Positions 6,251 through 14,529 of a DNA stretch of 23,355 nucleotides are shown here, piece after piece; the first letter of the stretch is position 1; the number at the start of each line of letters is the position of its first letter. The notes beneath the pieces were generated by a model that made no database searches, was not told where the DNA came from, and was given only the letters and a program-made list of their open reading frames with translations. The DNA is from WAPX01 sp964622075 (GTDB taxonomy: Archaea; Halobacteriota; Archaeoglobi; Archaeoglobales; Archaeoglobaceae), in the NCBI GenBank assembly GCA_964622075.1, contig CAZUMR010000047.1:1-23355 (forward strand), written 5' to 3'. The position numbers were made by a program, and so were the translations under genes.

Positions 6251-7738
6251 ATGAAAGTAGAAGGGAAGGAGGCAAGAAAAGAAAAAAAGTCGATAATGAT
6301 TGCCGGAACTACAAGCAATGCAGGTAAAACAGCTCTTACCACTGCCCTATGCAGAATTCTGAGTAAAATGGGTTACAGAGTTGCTCCATTCAAGGCTCAA
6401 AACATGAGTCTTAACTCGTACGTGACAAGAGAGGGTAAGGAGATAGCCATAGCTCAGGCGATACAGGCAAGAGCAGCCGGAATAGAGCCTGATGAGAGAA
6501 TGAACCCTATATTGCTGAAACCCAAGGGAAATTTCGTATCCCAGCTTGTTGTGCTTGGGGAAGTGGTTGGAGATGTCAGCAGCAGGCAGTACTACTCCAT
6601 GATAGACAGGCTCAGAAAAGTTGTGGAGAAAGCTTACAGGGAGTTGAGCGATGAATACGATCTGATTTTGATAGAGGGGGCTGGAGGGATCGCTGAAATA
6701 AACCTGTACGACAGGGATTTGGCAAACATAGGAATGGCAAGAATGGCAAAACCTGCAATAATTGTAACGGCCGATATAGACAGGGGTGGAGTTTTTGCCT
6801 CTCTCTATGGAACCTACCTCCTCCTACCACCAGACGTTAGAGAGCTCGTTATGGGTTTCGTTATCAACAGGCTGAGGGGAAGAGCTGACATTCTTGAAAG
6901 TGGGATAAGAAAGCTTGAAGAGCTGACCGGTGTTAAAGTTCTTGGGGTTATACCCTACACGGAATCTGTTGTTTCGGAAGACAGTCTGTGTATTGATGAG
7001 TGGAGTGATGGGGGAGATGAGAAGGTCGTTGGAATTCTAAAGCTCAGCAAAATTTCAAATTTTACAGACTTCGAGCCCATAAGGGACGTCAGCAGGTTCG
7101 TATCCCTCAAAGATGAGCTTGATGGGTTAAGAGTCCTCGTAATCCCGGGAAGTAAGGATACTCTCCTCGATCTGAAAGCCATAAAAGATAGCGGGATGGA
7201 CGAAAAAATAAAACGTTTTTCAAAAAATAATGTTGTAATTGGAATATGTGGTGGTTACCAGATGCTTGGAAAAGAGCTTGTCGATCACGGCGTCGAGCAC
7301 GGCAGATTAAGGGTTAAAGGTCTGGGTCTGCTGAACACTGAAACAGAGTTCAGACTGTACAGGAAGAACTGCTATCAGGTTGAAAGGAGGGCAATAGGCA
7401 GCGCTGAAATTGTAAAGGATGTGAAAGGTACCGTGAGAGGGTATGAGATACACAAGGGTGTTACAAGGGTCTCAGGAAACTACGTTTTCGAAAACCTGAG
7501 CGGGCTGGATGAGGGGGCGAGTAAGGCGAATGAGAAGTTTGAAGGCTGTGAGAGTGAGAGCGGGCTTGTCTGGGGGACATACACCCACGCACTTTTCTGG
7601 AATGAGTGTGTCGTCAATGCCCTGTCCAGATATCTGGGTGTAATGATAAGATTTTCAGATTTTAACAACAGGATTGAAAATTTCTCGAAAGTAGTCGAAA
7701 ACGCTTTAAACATCGAGGCAATACTGGAAAAGGTGTGA
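6251..7738 (+). CDS. cobQ: Adenosylcobyric acid synthase (glutamine-hydrolysing)
   Basis: CobQ/CbiP amidates adenosylcobyrinic acid a,c-diamide at four side chains using glutamine and ATP, giving adenosylcobyric acid for cobalamin synthesis. The 495 residues hold an N-terminal dethiobiotin-synthetase-like ATPase domain (AGTTSNAGKT at 18-27, EGAGG at 142-146). A C-terminal class I glutamine amidotransferase domain follows, with the nucleophile in GICGGYQML (C333) and a conserved His in GTYTHALFW (about 446). Length is normal. The frame is open upstream to 6188, but the first 21 codons lack a site for initiation. AGGTG ends 5 nt before the ATG at 6251. It follows hisB. No other cobalamin gene is adjacent. 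Confidence 0.95.
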   Translation: MKVEGKEARKEKKSIMIAGTTSNAGKTALTTALCRILSKMGYRVAPFKAQNMSLNSYVTREGKEIAIAQAIQARAAGIEPDERMNPILLKPKGNFVSQLVVLGEVVGDVSSRQYYSMIDRLRKVVEKAYRELSDEYDLILIEGAGGIAEINLYDRDLANIGMARMAKPAIIVTADIDRGGVFASLYGTYLLLPPDVRELVMGFVINRLRGRADILESGIRKLEELTGVKVLGVIPYTESVVSEDSLCIDEWSDGGDEKVVGILKLSKISNFTDFEPIRDVSRFVSLKDELDGLRVLVIPGSKDTLLDLKAIKDSGMDEKIKRFSKNNVVIGICGGYQMLGKELVDHGVEHGRLRVKGLGLLNTETEFRLYRKNCYQVERRAIGSAEIVKDVKGTVRGYEIHKGVTRVSGNYVFENLSGLDEGASKANEKFEGCESESGLVWGTYTHALFWNECVVNALSRYLGVMIRFSDFNNRIENFSKVVENALNIEAILEKV

Positions 7739-7986
7739 AAGTTAACAGATCCGGTTTAATCGTTTAACTCTGGAAGGTTTATTGTGAACGCAATTTGCTG
7801 CAGGAAATCAGATTGGATCGTTAGAAGTGCATGCTTTGAAGTACACGTTTCAAATAAGTCTTGGTTGCAGCCAAATCGAAACTCTGTGCGTAGGTAAGTT
7901 AAGGGTAGCGCTTTTGAACTACAATATTAGCGACGTGAAGCCTTCTTTTTACCTTATTAGTTCAATCTGGCCACCTATACCAAAAC

Positions 7987-7995
7987 ATTAATAAA
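7987..7995 (+). promoter_or_regulatory. Candidate TATA box for the hme operon
   Basis: ATTAATAAA preceded by ACCAAAAC (BRE-like). The predicted start site would be near 8015, giving a leader of about 80 nt that contains the 8026-8057 hairpin and the GGAGGTG at 8084-8090. Confidence 0.45.
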
Positions 7996-8025
7996 CTCTG
8001 ACCCCTGAAAGCCAAAGGAAGCTTC

Positions 8026-8057
8026 AAAGCTCCCTTTGCATCTGCAGTGGGAGCTTT
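8026..8057 (+). promoter_or_regulatory. 9-bp perfect hairpin in the hme leader
   Basis: AAAGCTCCC (8026-8034) pairs fully with GGGAGCTTT (8049-8057) around a 14-nt loop. The loop itself contains TGCA twice. A palindrome GAAGCTTC (8018-8025) lies directly before it. No U tract follows, so it is not a simple terminator. It sits 26 nt before the ribosome-binding site of hmeA. Confidence 0.6.
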
Positions 8058-8095
8058 AGTGGTGCAGTGATTAGCTCTTGGAAGGAGGTGAGTGT

Positions 8096-8911
8096 GTGAC
8101 CTCAAGACGTGAGTTTCTGGTGCTGCTTGCCACGAGCACCGCAGCGATTGCTACTGGTAAGGCAATGCAGGTAACTTCTACAGATGTTGACCTTTCGAAA
8201 TACAAGTGGGCCATGGTCGTACAGGTTGACAAGTGTACGGAGTGCATCAACAAGATACTCGAGAAAAAGGGTATCAAGTTCGACGAACTCTCTCTTGACA
8301 GGCAGAACGAGTTGCTCAGAAACATAAGGCCTCCATGCGTGGCTGCATGTGACCTGGCAAACAATGTTCCAAGAATGCCAGATAACCCGAGATTTGACTG
8401 CTACATGATCAGAATCATAGCAGCGAAGGCCACTGAAGATGCAAACTGGCGTTTCTTCCCGCTGATGTGTCAGGAATGCGAACATCCGGCATGTGTTGAA
8501 GTCTGTCCAACCAAAGCATCTTACAAGAGACCAGACGGTATAGTCGTTGTTGACCTTCACAGATGCATAGGATGCAGATACTGCATGGTTGCGTGCCCGT
8601 ACAACGCAAGAACATTCACATTCAAAGACCCTCTTGAGGATCTGAAGAAGATAAACCCAGAAGTGCCGATAAGGAAAGATGGAGTGCCAATGAAGTGCGA
8701 ATTCTGCAGGTGGCTCATAGACATGGAGAGGTGTGAGGGCGTAAAGAATCCAAAGCCCGTATGTGTACAGGTATGCCCGTACAACGCTCTTGTGTTTGGA
8801 AATCTGAAAGATCCCAACTCGGAGGTATCCAAGATCGTAAAGACTTCAAAGGTCATCAGGCTCAGAGGCGGACTTGGAACTGATCCAAAGGTCTTTTACC
8901 ACAACCTGTAA
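8096..8911 (+). CDS. hmeA: Hme complex periplasmic ferredoxin-like subunit (DsrO type), Tat-exported
   Basis: This is the extracytoplasmic iron-sulfur subunit of the Hme/Dsr membrane complex, passing electrons between the cytochrome and membrane subunits. A twin-arginine signal SRREFLVLL starts at residue 3, followed by an Ala-rich stretch. The cysteines are arranged for about four [4Fe-4S] clusters: C47/C50 with C81/C85; C125-C128-C133-C137; C157-C160-C163-C167; and C201-C204 with C213, C223 and C227. The best match is the DsrO/NrfC-like group. The GTG at 8096 lies 5 nt after GGAGGTG. A TTG at 8078 would start before that site and before the Tat signal, so it is rejected. It is the first gene of the five-gene operon, 271 aa, and hmeB starts 13 nt downstream. 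Confidence 0.93.
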   Translation: MTSRREFLVLLATSTAAIATGKAMQVTSTDVDLSKYKWAMVVQVDKCTECINKILEKKGIKFDELSLDRQNELLRNIRPPCVAACDLANNVPRMPDNPRFDCYMIRIIAAKATEDANWRFFPLMCQECEHPACVEVCPTKASYKRPDGIVVVDLHRCIGCRYCMVACPYNARTFTFKDPLEDLKKINPEVPIRKDGVPMKCEFCRWLIDMERCEGVKNPKPVCVQVCPYNALVFGNLKDPNSEVSKIVKTSKVIRLRGGLGTDPKVFYHNL

Positions 8912-8924
8912 GGAGGTGTGAGTC

Positions 8925-10091
8925 GTGGTTGAGTTTAAGAAAATAGATGGTAGATCCTACGGATACTGGCTTATCTGCGGAATATTCCTTGCACTTACGA
9001 TCTGGGGATTCTACGCATGGTACTTGCAGCTCGTCTACGGTCACTGCGTTACAGGACTGAGCCAGAGAGTACCATGGGGATTCGGTACTGCTGCCATCTG
9101 TTACACCATAGGTGCAAGTGCCGGTTCACTGATAGTCTCGGCTTTATCAGGTGTGTTCGGTAAAACCGAGTTCAAGTTCTTCTCAAGAAGTGCCTGCGTT
9201 TTTGCCCTTGCAACGATTGTTGCTGCGATGCTTTCCATTATGCAGGACATCGGTAACCCCGAAAACGCTCTCAACGTTCTCATGCACTACAACCCGACCT
9301 CAGTGTTCTCATGGAACAGCTTTCTGTACTCAAGCTACTTCGTCATCGGTTTCGTCTATCTGATGGCCCAGTTCGGTGAGAAGCACAGAATTACCAAGGC
9401 TCTTGCAGTTCTTGCAGTTGCATGGGCAGTTCTGGTTCACAGCGGTACTGGTGGTATCGTCGGTTTCGTCTATTCAACCGACCTGTACCACTCATCACTC
9501 ACAATACCCATGTTCATAGTTTCAGCTATAGTTAGCGGTCTTGGACTTCTCATACCGATGTGGCTCCTTACATTCAAGTGGACAAACAGACCTCTTGACA
9601 GAAACCTGATGTGGGTTCTTGCAAAGATCATGGGTGCTCTCACGATTCTGCTGCTCTACTGCTTTGCTGCAGAAGCTCTTGACACCGCATACATCCCCGG
9701 AAACGCTGGAGCAATACACATGGCACTGTTTGACTTCCGCTACCCGTACGCATGGGACTTCTGGGTAATACAGGTAGGAGGCTGTTTGCTCACAGTGCTG
9801 ATACTGCTGACTCCATGGGGTAAAACTGACTGGGGAATGGGTATTGCAGGATTCATAGTCGCCATAGCAGTTTACGCTGAGAGGTACTCTCTGATAACTC
9901 CCGGACTTGGATATCCAAAGGATCTCGTTCCGGGAATGATATTCAGGCCGTTCTGGATAGTACCATACTACCCGAGCTGGGTCGAGTACGCAGAGATCAT
10001 AGGCCTGATGTCTATGGCCTGCCTTGTGTACTGCATAGGACTTAAGATATTCGCTATACTGCCTGAAAGAGGGGAGGTGGAAGAAGCATGA
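8925..10091 (+). CDS. hmeB: Hme complex NrfD/PsrC-like membrane subunit (DsrP type)
   Basis: An integral membrane protein of 388 aa with ten hydrophobic segments, starting at about residues 11-35 and ending at about 355-380. It is typical of the NrfD/PsrC/DsrP family, which binds quinol and works with a periplasmic ferredoxin-like partner (here HmeA). It presumably exchanges electrons with menaquinone in the membrane. There are no cofactor-binding cysteine motifs, as expected. The GTG start at 8925 is 6 nt after GGAGGTG. Its stop overlaps the hmeC start in an ATGA, so translation is coupled. The order ferredoxin, NrfD, NarI-like, HdrD-like, cytochrome c equals that reported for the Hme complex of A. 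fulgidus. Confidence 0.93.
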   Translation: MVEFKKIDGRSYGYWLICGIFLALTIWGFYAWYLQLVYGHCVTGLSQRVPWGFGTAAICYTIGASAGSLIVSALSGVFGKTEFKFFSRSACVFALATIVAAMLSIMQDIGNPENALNVLMHYNPTSVFSWNSFLYSSYFVIGFVYLMAQFGEKHRITKALAVLAVAWAVLVHSGTGGIVGFVYSTDLYHSSLTIPMFIVSAIVSGLGLLIPMWLLTFKWTNRPLDRNLMWVLAKIMGALTILLLYCFAAEALDTAYIPGNAGAIHMALFDFRYPYAWDFWVIQVGGCLLTVLILLTPWGKTDWGMGIAGFIVAIAVYAERYSLITPGLGYPKDLVPGMIFRPFWIVPYYPSWVEYAEIIGLMSMACLVYCIGLKIFAILPERGEVEEA

Positions 10092-11038
10092 GCCTCGTTT
10101 ACCTGAAACTCTTTATTGCTGACGTACTCCCGTACATAGCCGGAGCAATATTCATAATAGGTACGATAAACAGGATAATTAACTGGGCAAAGTCACCGGT
10201 TCCACTCAAGATACCGACAACCTGTGGACAGCAGAAATCTCTCCCGTTCATAAGGAGAACGTGGGAAGACAGGCTTGACAGTCCTTACACGATGTGGGAA
10301 ACCATCGGCAGGATGATACTTGAGGTGTTCCTTTTTAGGAGCTTGTTCAGAAACACAAGGTACTGGCTCGACAAGCAGAAGGGTGTTGACACAAGGTGGC
10401 TCTGGCTCTTCGCTCTGCTGTTCCATTACTCAATGCTGATAATAGTGCTGAGGCATCTCAGGTTCTTCGCAAATCCAGTTCCGGGATTCCTCAGCATTAT
10501 CAACACACTCGACGGGCAGCCAGCTTACGTGCCAGCACTCTACATAACCGGAATCCTTGCACTCGTAGCACTCTTCTGGCTGTGGGCAAGGAGAATCCTG
10601 TGTTCAAGGGAGAGGAACATTTCGTATCCGGCTGACCACCTGATACTTGCACTCGTTGCAGGCATACTCATAACCGGCAACCTGATGAGGTACTTCTTCA
10701 AGGTTGACCTCTACGCAGTCAAGGAGGTCGCTCTTGGAATCGTAAGCTTCCACCCTGCAAGCGCTGCAGTCGTCAACCAGATCGGCTGGATATTCTTCCT
10801 GCACCTCGGACTTGTCTGCATAACAATTGCATACCTGCCATTTAGCAAAGTAATGCACTTTGCAGGAGTGTTCTTCAGCCCGACAAGGAACATGCCAAAC
10901 GACAACAGAGCACACGTGCATGTTAACCCATGGAACCCGCCATACCACGGCATAACCTGGCAGGAGTACTATGAGATGTACAAGGACCAGCTTGATGAGA
11001 TTGCCGAGAACGGATATAAGGTGAAGCCGGAGGTGTGA
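10088..11038 (+). CDS. hmeC: Hme complex heme b membrane subunit (DsrM/NarI-like)
   Basis: A 316-aa membrane protein with about five helices, related to NarI and DsrM, which carry heme b and oxidise quinol. Candidate axial histidines lie in LLFHYSMLIIVLRHLRFF (second helix) and in FFLHLG and VMHFAG (last helix). It should transfer electrons from menaquinol to the cytoplasmic HmeD subunit. The soluble loop between helices 1 and 2 is unusually basic and aromatic, and the C-terminal tail (about residue 265 on) is hydrophilic. The start ATG overlaps the hmeB stop by 4 nt, and hmeD starts 3 nt after its stop. The short name is assigned from operon position and family. Confidence 0.92.
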   Translation: MSLVYLKLFIADVLPYIAGAIFIIGTINRIINWAKSPVPLKIPTTCGQQKSLPFIRRTWEDRLDSPYTMWETIGRMILEVFLFRSLFRNTRYWLDKQKGVDTRWLWLFALLFHYSMLIIVLRHLRFFANPVPGFLSIINTLDGQPAYVPALYITGILALVALFWLWARRILCSRERNISYPADHLILALVAGILITGNLMRYFFKVDLYAVKEVALGIVSFHPASAAVVNQIGWIFFLHLGLVCITIAYLPFSKVMHFAGVFFSPTRNMPNDNRAHVHVNPWNPPYHGITWQEYYEMYKDQLDEIAENGYKVKPEV

Positions 11039-11041
11039 TAG

Positions 11042-12676
11042 ATGGTCGAGATTGAGAAGAAGAACGGTGAATACCTCAAGGTAGAGCAGAAGTTTACGAG
11101 CTGGAGAGATTTACTCAAACCAATAACCGAGAAAGACTTCAAGCCCGGATTTTATCACTATCCAATCCTCAAGAGAGATGCTGACCAGCTTGGAATACCG
11201 TACAGAGACTGGAACCCGCTCGAGCCCGACTGGCACCTGCCAGAAGGGTGGAAGGAGACATTCCTGAACAAGTTCAAGGAGTTGCTCGAAAAGAACAGGC
11301 AGTTCAAACTGTTCATGGATATCTGCGTTAGATGTGGTGCCTGCGCTGACAAGTGCCACTACTACATAGGCACAGGAGATCCAAAGAACATGCCCGTGGC
11401 AAGAGCTGAGTTGCTCAGGAGCATATACAGGAGGTACTTCACAAAGGTAGGAAAGATATTTGGAGAGTGGGCAGGTGCGAGAGAGTTGACTGAGGATGTC
11501 ATAAAGGAGCTCTACTACTACCTCTACCAGTGTTCTCTCTGCAGAAGATGCTCAGCGTTCTGCCCGTACGGTATTGACACAGCAGACATCGTCTGGAGAG
11601 GCAGAGAAATGCTGCAGTCAATAGGAACTGTTCAGAGGTTCAGCTACATTTCAATAGCAGCTTGTGCAAGAACCGGAAACCACCTCGGTCTTCTGCCGGG
11701 TGGTATTGCTGGAGCGTTGCAGAGTGTAGCTGAAGACATTTACGAGATTACAGGTATAGAAATCGAGGTGCCAATAAACAAGAAAGGAGCAGACATACTT
11801 TTCGTCGCACCATCAGCAGACTACTTCGCAACACCCCACTGGTACGTGTGTATGGGTTACATAATGCTGTTCCACGAGCTCGAGGAGAGGTATGGATTCA
11901 GCTACACGTGGTCAACGTACGCAAGTGAGGGTGGTAACTTCGGAACGTTCGCAAGCTACGAGCTCGCCCAGAAACTGAGTCACAAGATTTACGAGGAGGC
12001 AGAGAGGCTTGGAGTCAAGTGGATCCTTGGTGGAGAGTGCGGGCACATGTGGAGAGACAAGCACCAGTTCATGGCAACTATGAACCCGCCACCAAAGACA
12101 CTTGAAGACCCCGTAAGTCCGATTACCGGAACGTACTTCGAGAACGCTGCAGAGGCCAAGATCGTTCACATAGCCGAATTCGTTGCTGATCTGATAGAGC
12201 ACAAGAAGATAGACCTTGACAAGAGCAGAAACGACCACTGGAAGGTTACCTTCCACGACTCCTGCAACCCGGCAAGAGGTATGGGTCTATATGAAGAGCC
12301 AAGGTACGTGATAAAGAACGTCTGCAACTACTTCTACGAAATGCCGGAGCACAGCATAAGAGAGAAGACGTACTGCTGTGGCAGCGGTGGAGGATTGCTT
12401 GCTGATGAAGTCATGGAGCTCAGAATGAGAGGTGGTATGCCGAGGGCAATGGCACTCAAGCACGTCCACAAGCGCTATGGAGTTAACTACCTCTGCACAA
12501 TATGTGCTATAGACAAGGCAGCGTTCCCGACACTCTTCGAATTCTGGAAGCTACCAGTAGAAGTAGGTGGTATGATGGAGCTCGTTGGCAACGCACTGAT
12601 AATGAGCGACGAGGAGCAGGAGAGGGAGCTTGACCTCAGAGGCAACCCGCTGCCGGGTAAGGAGAGTGAGGAGTGA
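11042..12676 (+). CDS. hmeD: Hme complex Hdr-like catalytic iron-sulfur subunit (DsrK type)
   Basis: The cytoplasmic catalytic subunit, related to HdrD and DsrK. It carries two ferredoxin-type [4Fe-4S] sites near the N terminus (C95-C98-C101-C105 and C164-C167-C170-C174). A C-terminal CCG domain has C408, C445-C446 and C485-C488, which is the pattern for the special [4Fe-4S] cluster that handles disulfides in heterodisulfide reductase. By family it likely delivers electrons to sulfite reduction, probably through a DsrC-like disulfide, but no DsrC gene is in the window. A partial second CCG-like site (GECGHMW, C333) has lost most cysteines, as in DsrK. It is 544 aa. The ATG at 11042 lies 6 nt after GGAGGTG, whose bases overlap the end of hmeC. 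Confidence 0.94.
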   Translation: MVEIEKKNGEYLKVEQKFTSWRDLLKPITEKDFKPGFYHYPILKRDADQLGIPYRDWNPLEPDWHLPEGWKETFLNKFKELLEKNRQFKLFMDICVRCGACADKCHYYIGTGDPKNMPVARAELLRSIYRRYFTKVGKIFGEWAGARELTEDVIKELYYYLYQCSLCRRCSAFCPYGIDTADIVWRGREMLQSIGTVQRFSYISIAACARTGNHLGLLPGGIAGALQSVAEDIYEITGIEIEVPINKKGADILFVAPSADYFATPHWYVCMGYIMLFHELEERYGFSYTWSTYASEGGNFGTFASYELAQKLSHKIYEEAERLGVKWILGGECGHMWRDKHQFMATMNPPPKTLEDPVSPITGTYFENAAEAKIVHIAEFVADLIEHKKIDLDKSRNDHWKVTFHDSCNPARGMGLYEEPRYVIKNVCNYFYEMPEHSIREKTYCCGSGGGLLADEVMELRMRGGMPRAMALKHVHKRYGVNYLCTICAIDKAAFPTLFEFWKLPVEVGGMMELVGNALIMSDEEQERELDLRGNPLPGKESEE

Positions 12677-12685
12677 GGTGATCTC

Positions 12686-13144
12686 ATGTACAGCACCAAG
12701 TGGGTTATTGCCGGAATTATAGTCTTCCTGATTGCCATGACTCTGCCCGTCTGGTACAATGCAGCCATGGGTGAGCAGATCACTCCTCCAAAACTCGTGC
12801 TACCAAAGAACAAAAAGCACTGTGTTGAGAGCGAGAGCTACATGATTGCAGATCACATGGAGCTGCTCGTCAAATGGAGGGAAATGAACGTCAGAAAAGG
12901 TGAAGGATTCTATATCAGCAAAACGTATGATGTGCCTTACAAGACGCAGCTTGTTCAGTGCTTCCAGTGCCACAAGTCCTACAATGACTTCTGTGGTAAA
13001 TGCCACAACTTCGTTGGAGTTAGACCTTACTGCTTCGAGTGCCACAGCACTCCTGACCTCGTAAAGCAGAAGGGAGAGGTCAACGTAACCAAGTTGATAC
13101 AGCAGTTCCACCAGATGTACCCAAAGGTTAACTCTACTTCCTAA
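12686..13144 (+). CDS. hmeE: Hme complex triheme cytochrome c subunit (DsrJ type)
   Basis: A membrane-anchored periplasmic cytochrome of 152 aa. One N-terminal hydrophobic segment (about 6-26) acts as an uncleaved anchor or signal. Three CXXCH heme sites are packed together: CFQCH 92-96, CGKCH 103-107 and CFECH 116-120. The only other cysteine is C46, in the sequence HCVESE. DsrJ of Allochromatium is known to use a cysteine as an unusual distal heme ligand, so C46 is a good candidate for that role. The ATG is 5 nt after GAGGTG. It is the last gene of the operon, and T-rich DNA follows. Heme attachment would need a Ccm system, which is not in the window. Confidence 0.92.
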   Translation: MYSTKWVIAGIIVFLIAMTLPVWYNAAMGEQITPPKLVLPKNKKHCVESESYMIADHMELLVKWREMNVRKGEGFYISKTYDVPYKTQLVQCFQCHKSYNDFCGKCHNFVGVRPYCFECHSTPDLVKQKGEVNVTKLIQQFHQMYPKVNSTS

Positions 13145-13168
13145 AATTTTTATTTTTTAATTTGCTTA
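13145..13168 (+). terminator. T-rich terminator after hmeE
   Basis: Directly after the hmeE stop, two T runs (TTTTTATTTTTT) form a typical archaeal intrinsic terminator signal with no hairpin needed. Additional T-rich stretches continue to about 13190. Confidence 0.55.
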
Positions 13169-13249
13169 ATTTGATTTTGCTATTCTGATTTTAAAATTTT
13201 AATTTGGAATTTAGAATTTAGAGTCTGAGTTTTTGATACCATCTGCCAT

Positions 13250-13273
13250 CTGAATGGTGCAAGAACCATTCAG
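13250..13273. promoter_or_regulatory. 24-bp perfect inverted repeat upstream of the rfcS promoter
   Basis: CTGAATGGT and ACCATTCAG are perfect 9-nt arms around GCAAGA. The dyad ends 16 nt before the TATA-like TAAAATAC (13290-13297), which is in turn 21 nt before the rfcS ATG. The position suits an operator for a dimeric regulator. A hairpin at the end of a longer hme transcript is the other reading. Confidence 0.5.
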
Positions 13274-13318
13274 GAGTAAAACATCAAAGTAAAATACTGT
13301 GAACGCAGACACCTGACA

Positions 13319-14305
13319 ATGAGCATTGAATACGAAATATGGGTCGAAAAGTACAGGCCCAAAACTCTCGACGAGATAGTGGATCAGGAAGAAGTAGTTG
13401 CAAGGCTTAAGGGTTACGTGGAGCAAAAGAACATTCCTCACCTTCTGTTTGCCGGTCCTCCGGGAACCGGAAAGACGGCAAGTGCAATAGCTCTGGCAAG
13501 GGATCTCTTTGGCGAAGACTGGAGAGACAACTTCATAGAGATGAACGCAAGTGATGAGAGAGGAATTGACGTGGTAAGACACAAGATAAAGGAGTTCGCA
13601 AGAACAGCACCAATAAACGCGCCTTTCAAGATAATATTTCTTGATGAGGCAGATGCCCTAACTGCTGATGCTCAGGCAGCTCTGAGGAGAACTATGGAAA
13701 TGTACTCAAAGATATGCAGGTTCATCCTGAGCTGTAACTACGTCAGCAGAATAATAGAACCAATACAGTCAAGGTGTGCCGTTTTCAAATTCAAGCCCGT
13801 TCCACCTGAAGCAATGAAAAAGAGGTTGCTCGAAATATGTGAGAAAGAGGGGGTGGAGATTACTGACGATGCTCTTGAAGCTCTCGTTTACGTTTCAGGA
13901 GGTGACTTCAGAAAGGCAATAAACGCACTGCAGGGTGCTGCAGCCCTAAACAGGAAAGTTGATGCAAACGCAATATACCAGATAACTGCAACTGCAAGGC
14001 CAGAAGAGCTCAAGGAATTGCTTGACACGGCGCTGAGTGGAAAGTTCATGGAGGCCAGAGAGATCCTCGACAGACTCATGGTCGAATACGGGATGAGTGG
14101 AGAGGATGTCGTTTCCCAGCTGTTCAAAGAGATACTGTCATCCAGCATAGATGAGAAGCTGAAGGTTATTCTCATTGACAGGCTTGGAGAGGTTGATTTC
14201 AGACTGACTGAGGGAGCTCACGACAGAATACAGCTTGATGCATATCTGGCATTTCTTGCATCTCTATCGGCAGCTCAAAAGAGCCAGAAAAGCAAGAAGA
14301 AATAA
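13319..14305 (+). CDS. rfcS: Replication factor C small subunit (clamp loader)
   Basis: RfcS is the ATPase that, with the large subunit, loads the PCNA sliding clamp onto primed DNA. The protein (328 aa) shows the RFC boxes in order: WVEKYRPKTLDEI at 8-20, Walker A GPPGTGKT at 46-53, Walker B FLDEAD at 107-112, sensor 1 SCNY near 138, and the SRC arginine finger at 151-153. The C-terminal collar domain follows. The tail is lysine-rich and has no PIP box. No intein is present. No ribosome-binding site is visible, and the TATA distance suggests a leaderless mRNA. The gene ends 12 bp before the convergent zinc-ribbon gene. RfcL is not in the window. Confidence 0.96.
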   Translation: MSIEYEIWVEKYRPKTLDEIVDQEEVVARLKGYVEQKNIPHLLFAGPPGTGKTASAIALARDLFGEDWRDNFIEMNASDERGIDVVRHKIKEFARTAPINAPFKIIFLDEADALTADAQAALRRTMEMYSKICRFILSCNYVSRIIEPIQSRCAVFKFKPVPPEAMKKRLLEICEKEGVEITDDALEALVYVSGGDFRKAINALQGAAALNRKVDANAIYQITATARPEELKELLDTALSGKFMEAREILDRLMVEYGMSGEDVVSQLFKEILSSSIDEKLKVILIDRLGEVDFRLTEGAHDRIQLDAYLAFLASLSAAQKSQKSKKK

Positions 14306-14317
14306 TCAGTTCAAAAA

Positions 14318-14524
14318 TCACTCAAAGTCAAGAATTTCAGTTCCAATTTCACCAATTCTTATAAGTTTTCCTTTACCTCCACATTTCGGACATTCAAGCA
14401 CGTATATTGCTCTCTCACCCTTTTCGAGTTTTTCCACCACGTTTACCTTAGCCCCACACTTTGGACATTCTATATCAACTCCATTAACCCCCTCAGCTCT
14501 ATCAACCTTATCAACCTCACTCAT
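14318..14524 (-). CDS. Small zinc-ribbon protein (68 aa) downstream of birA
   Basis: A compact zinc ribbon with two CPKC knuckles (20-23 and 45-48) in a beta-rich frame, IECPKCGAKV and LECPKCGGKGKL. The N-terminal 17 residues are acidic. Start choice: birA ends in GGGAGGTGA, and this GGAGGTG serves as ribosome-binding site for the ATG at 14524, 6 nt later. In-frame GTG and ATG codons at 14533 and 14530 lie inside that site. The two genes are therefore translationally linked. Such proteins may bind nucleic acid or protein. The role, and whether it relates to biotin, are unknown. Confidence 0.85.
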   Translation of the reverse strand: MSEVDKVDRAEGVNGVDIECPKCGAKVNVVEKLEKGERAIYVLECPKCGGKGKLIRIGEIGTEILDFE

Positions 14525-14529
14525 CACCA

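Larger units (their letters stand above)
7739..8095 (+). other. Long non-coding region and leader before the hme operon
   Basis: 357 bp without a convincing gene. It contains a near-palindrome TTGGTTGCAGCCAA at 7862-7875, a TATA candidate ATTAATAAA at about 7987-7995, and a strong hairpin at 8026-8057. A 37-codon GTG ORF at 7784-7897 has a weak upstream GGAAGG but no recognisable motif, so it is not called. The size and structure suggest regulatory content for the hme genes. Confidence 0.55.

Noticed and set aside
7806..7822. AAATCAGATTGGATCG resembling the degenerate CRISPR repeat 5
   Set aside because: Matches only in two short blocks with a gap; no second copy or spacer-like spacing nearby.
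7784..7897. 37-codon GTG ORF upstream of the hme operon
   Set aside because: Weak ribosome-binding site, no recognisable motif, and located in a region better explained as regulatory DNA.
8078..8095. Longer hmeA from the TTG at 8078
   Set aside because: This would start upstream of the GGAGGTG and add six residues before the Tat signal. The GTG at 8096 has the same spacing as the other hme genes.
13319..14305. Intein in rfcS
   Set aside because: The Walker A, Walker B and SRC regions run continuously with no insertion; length is normal.
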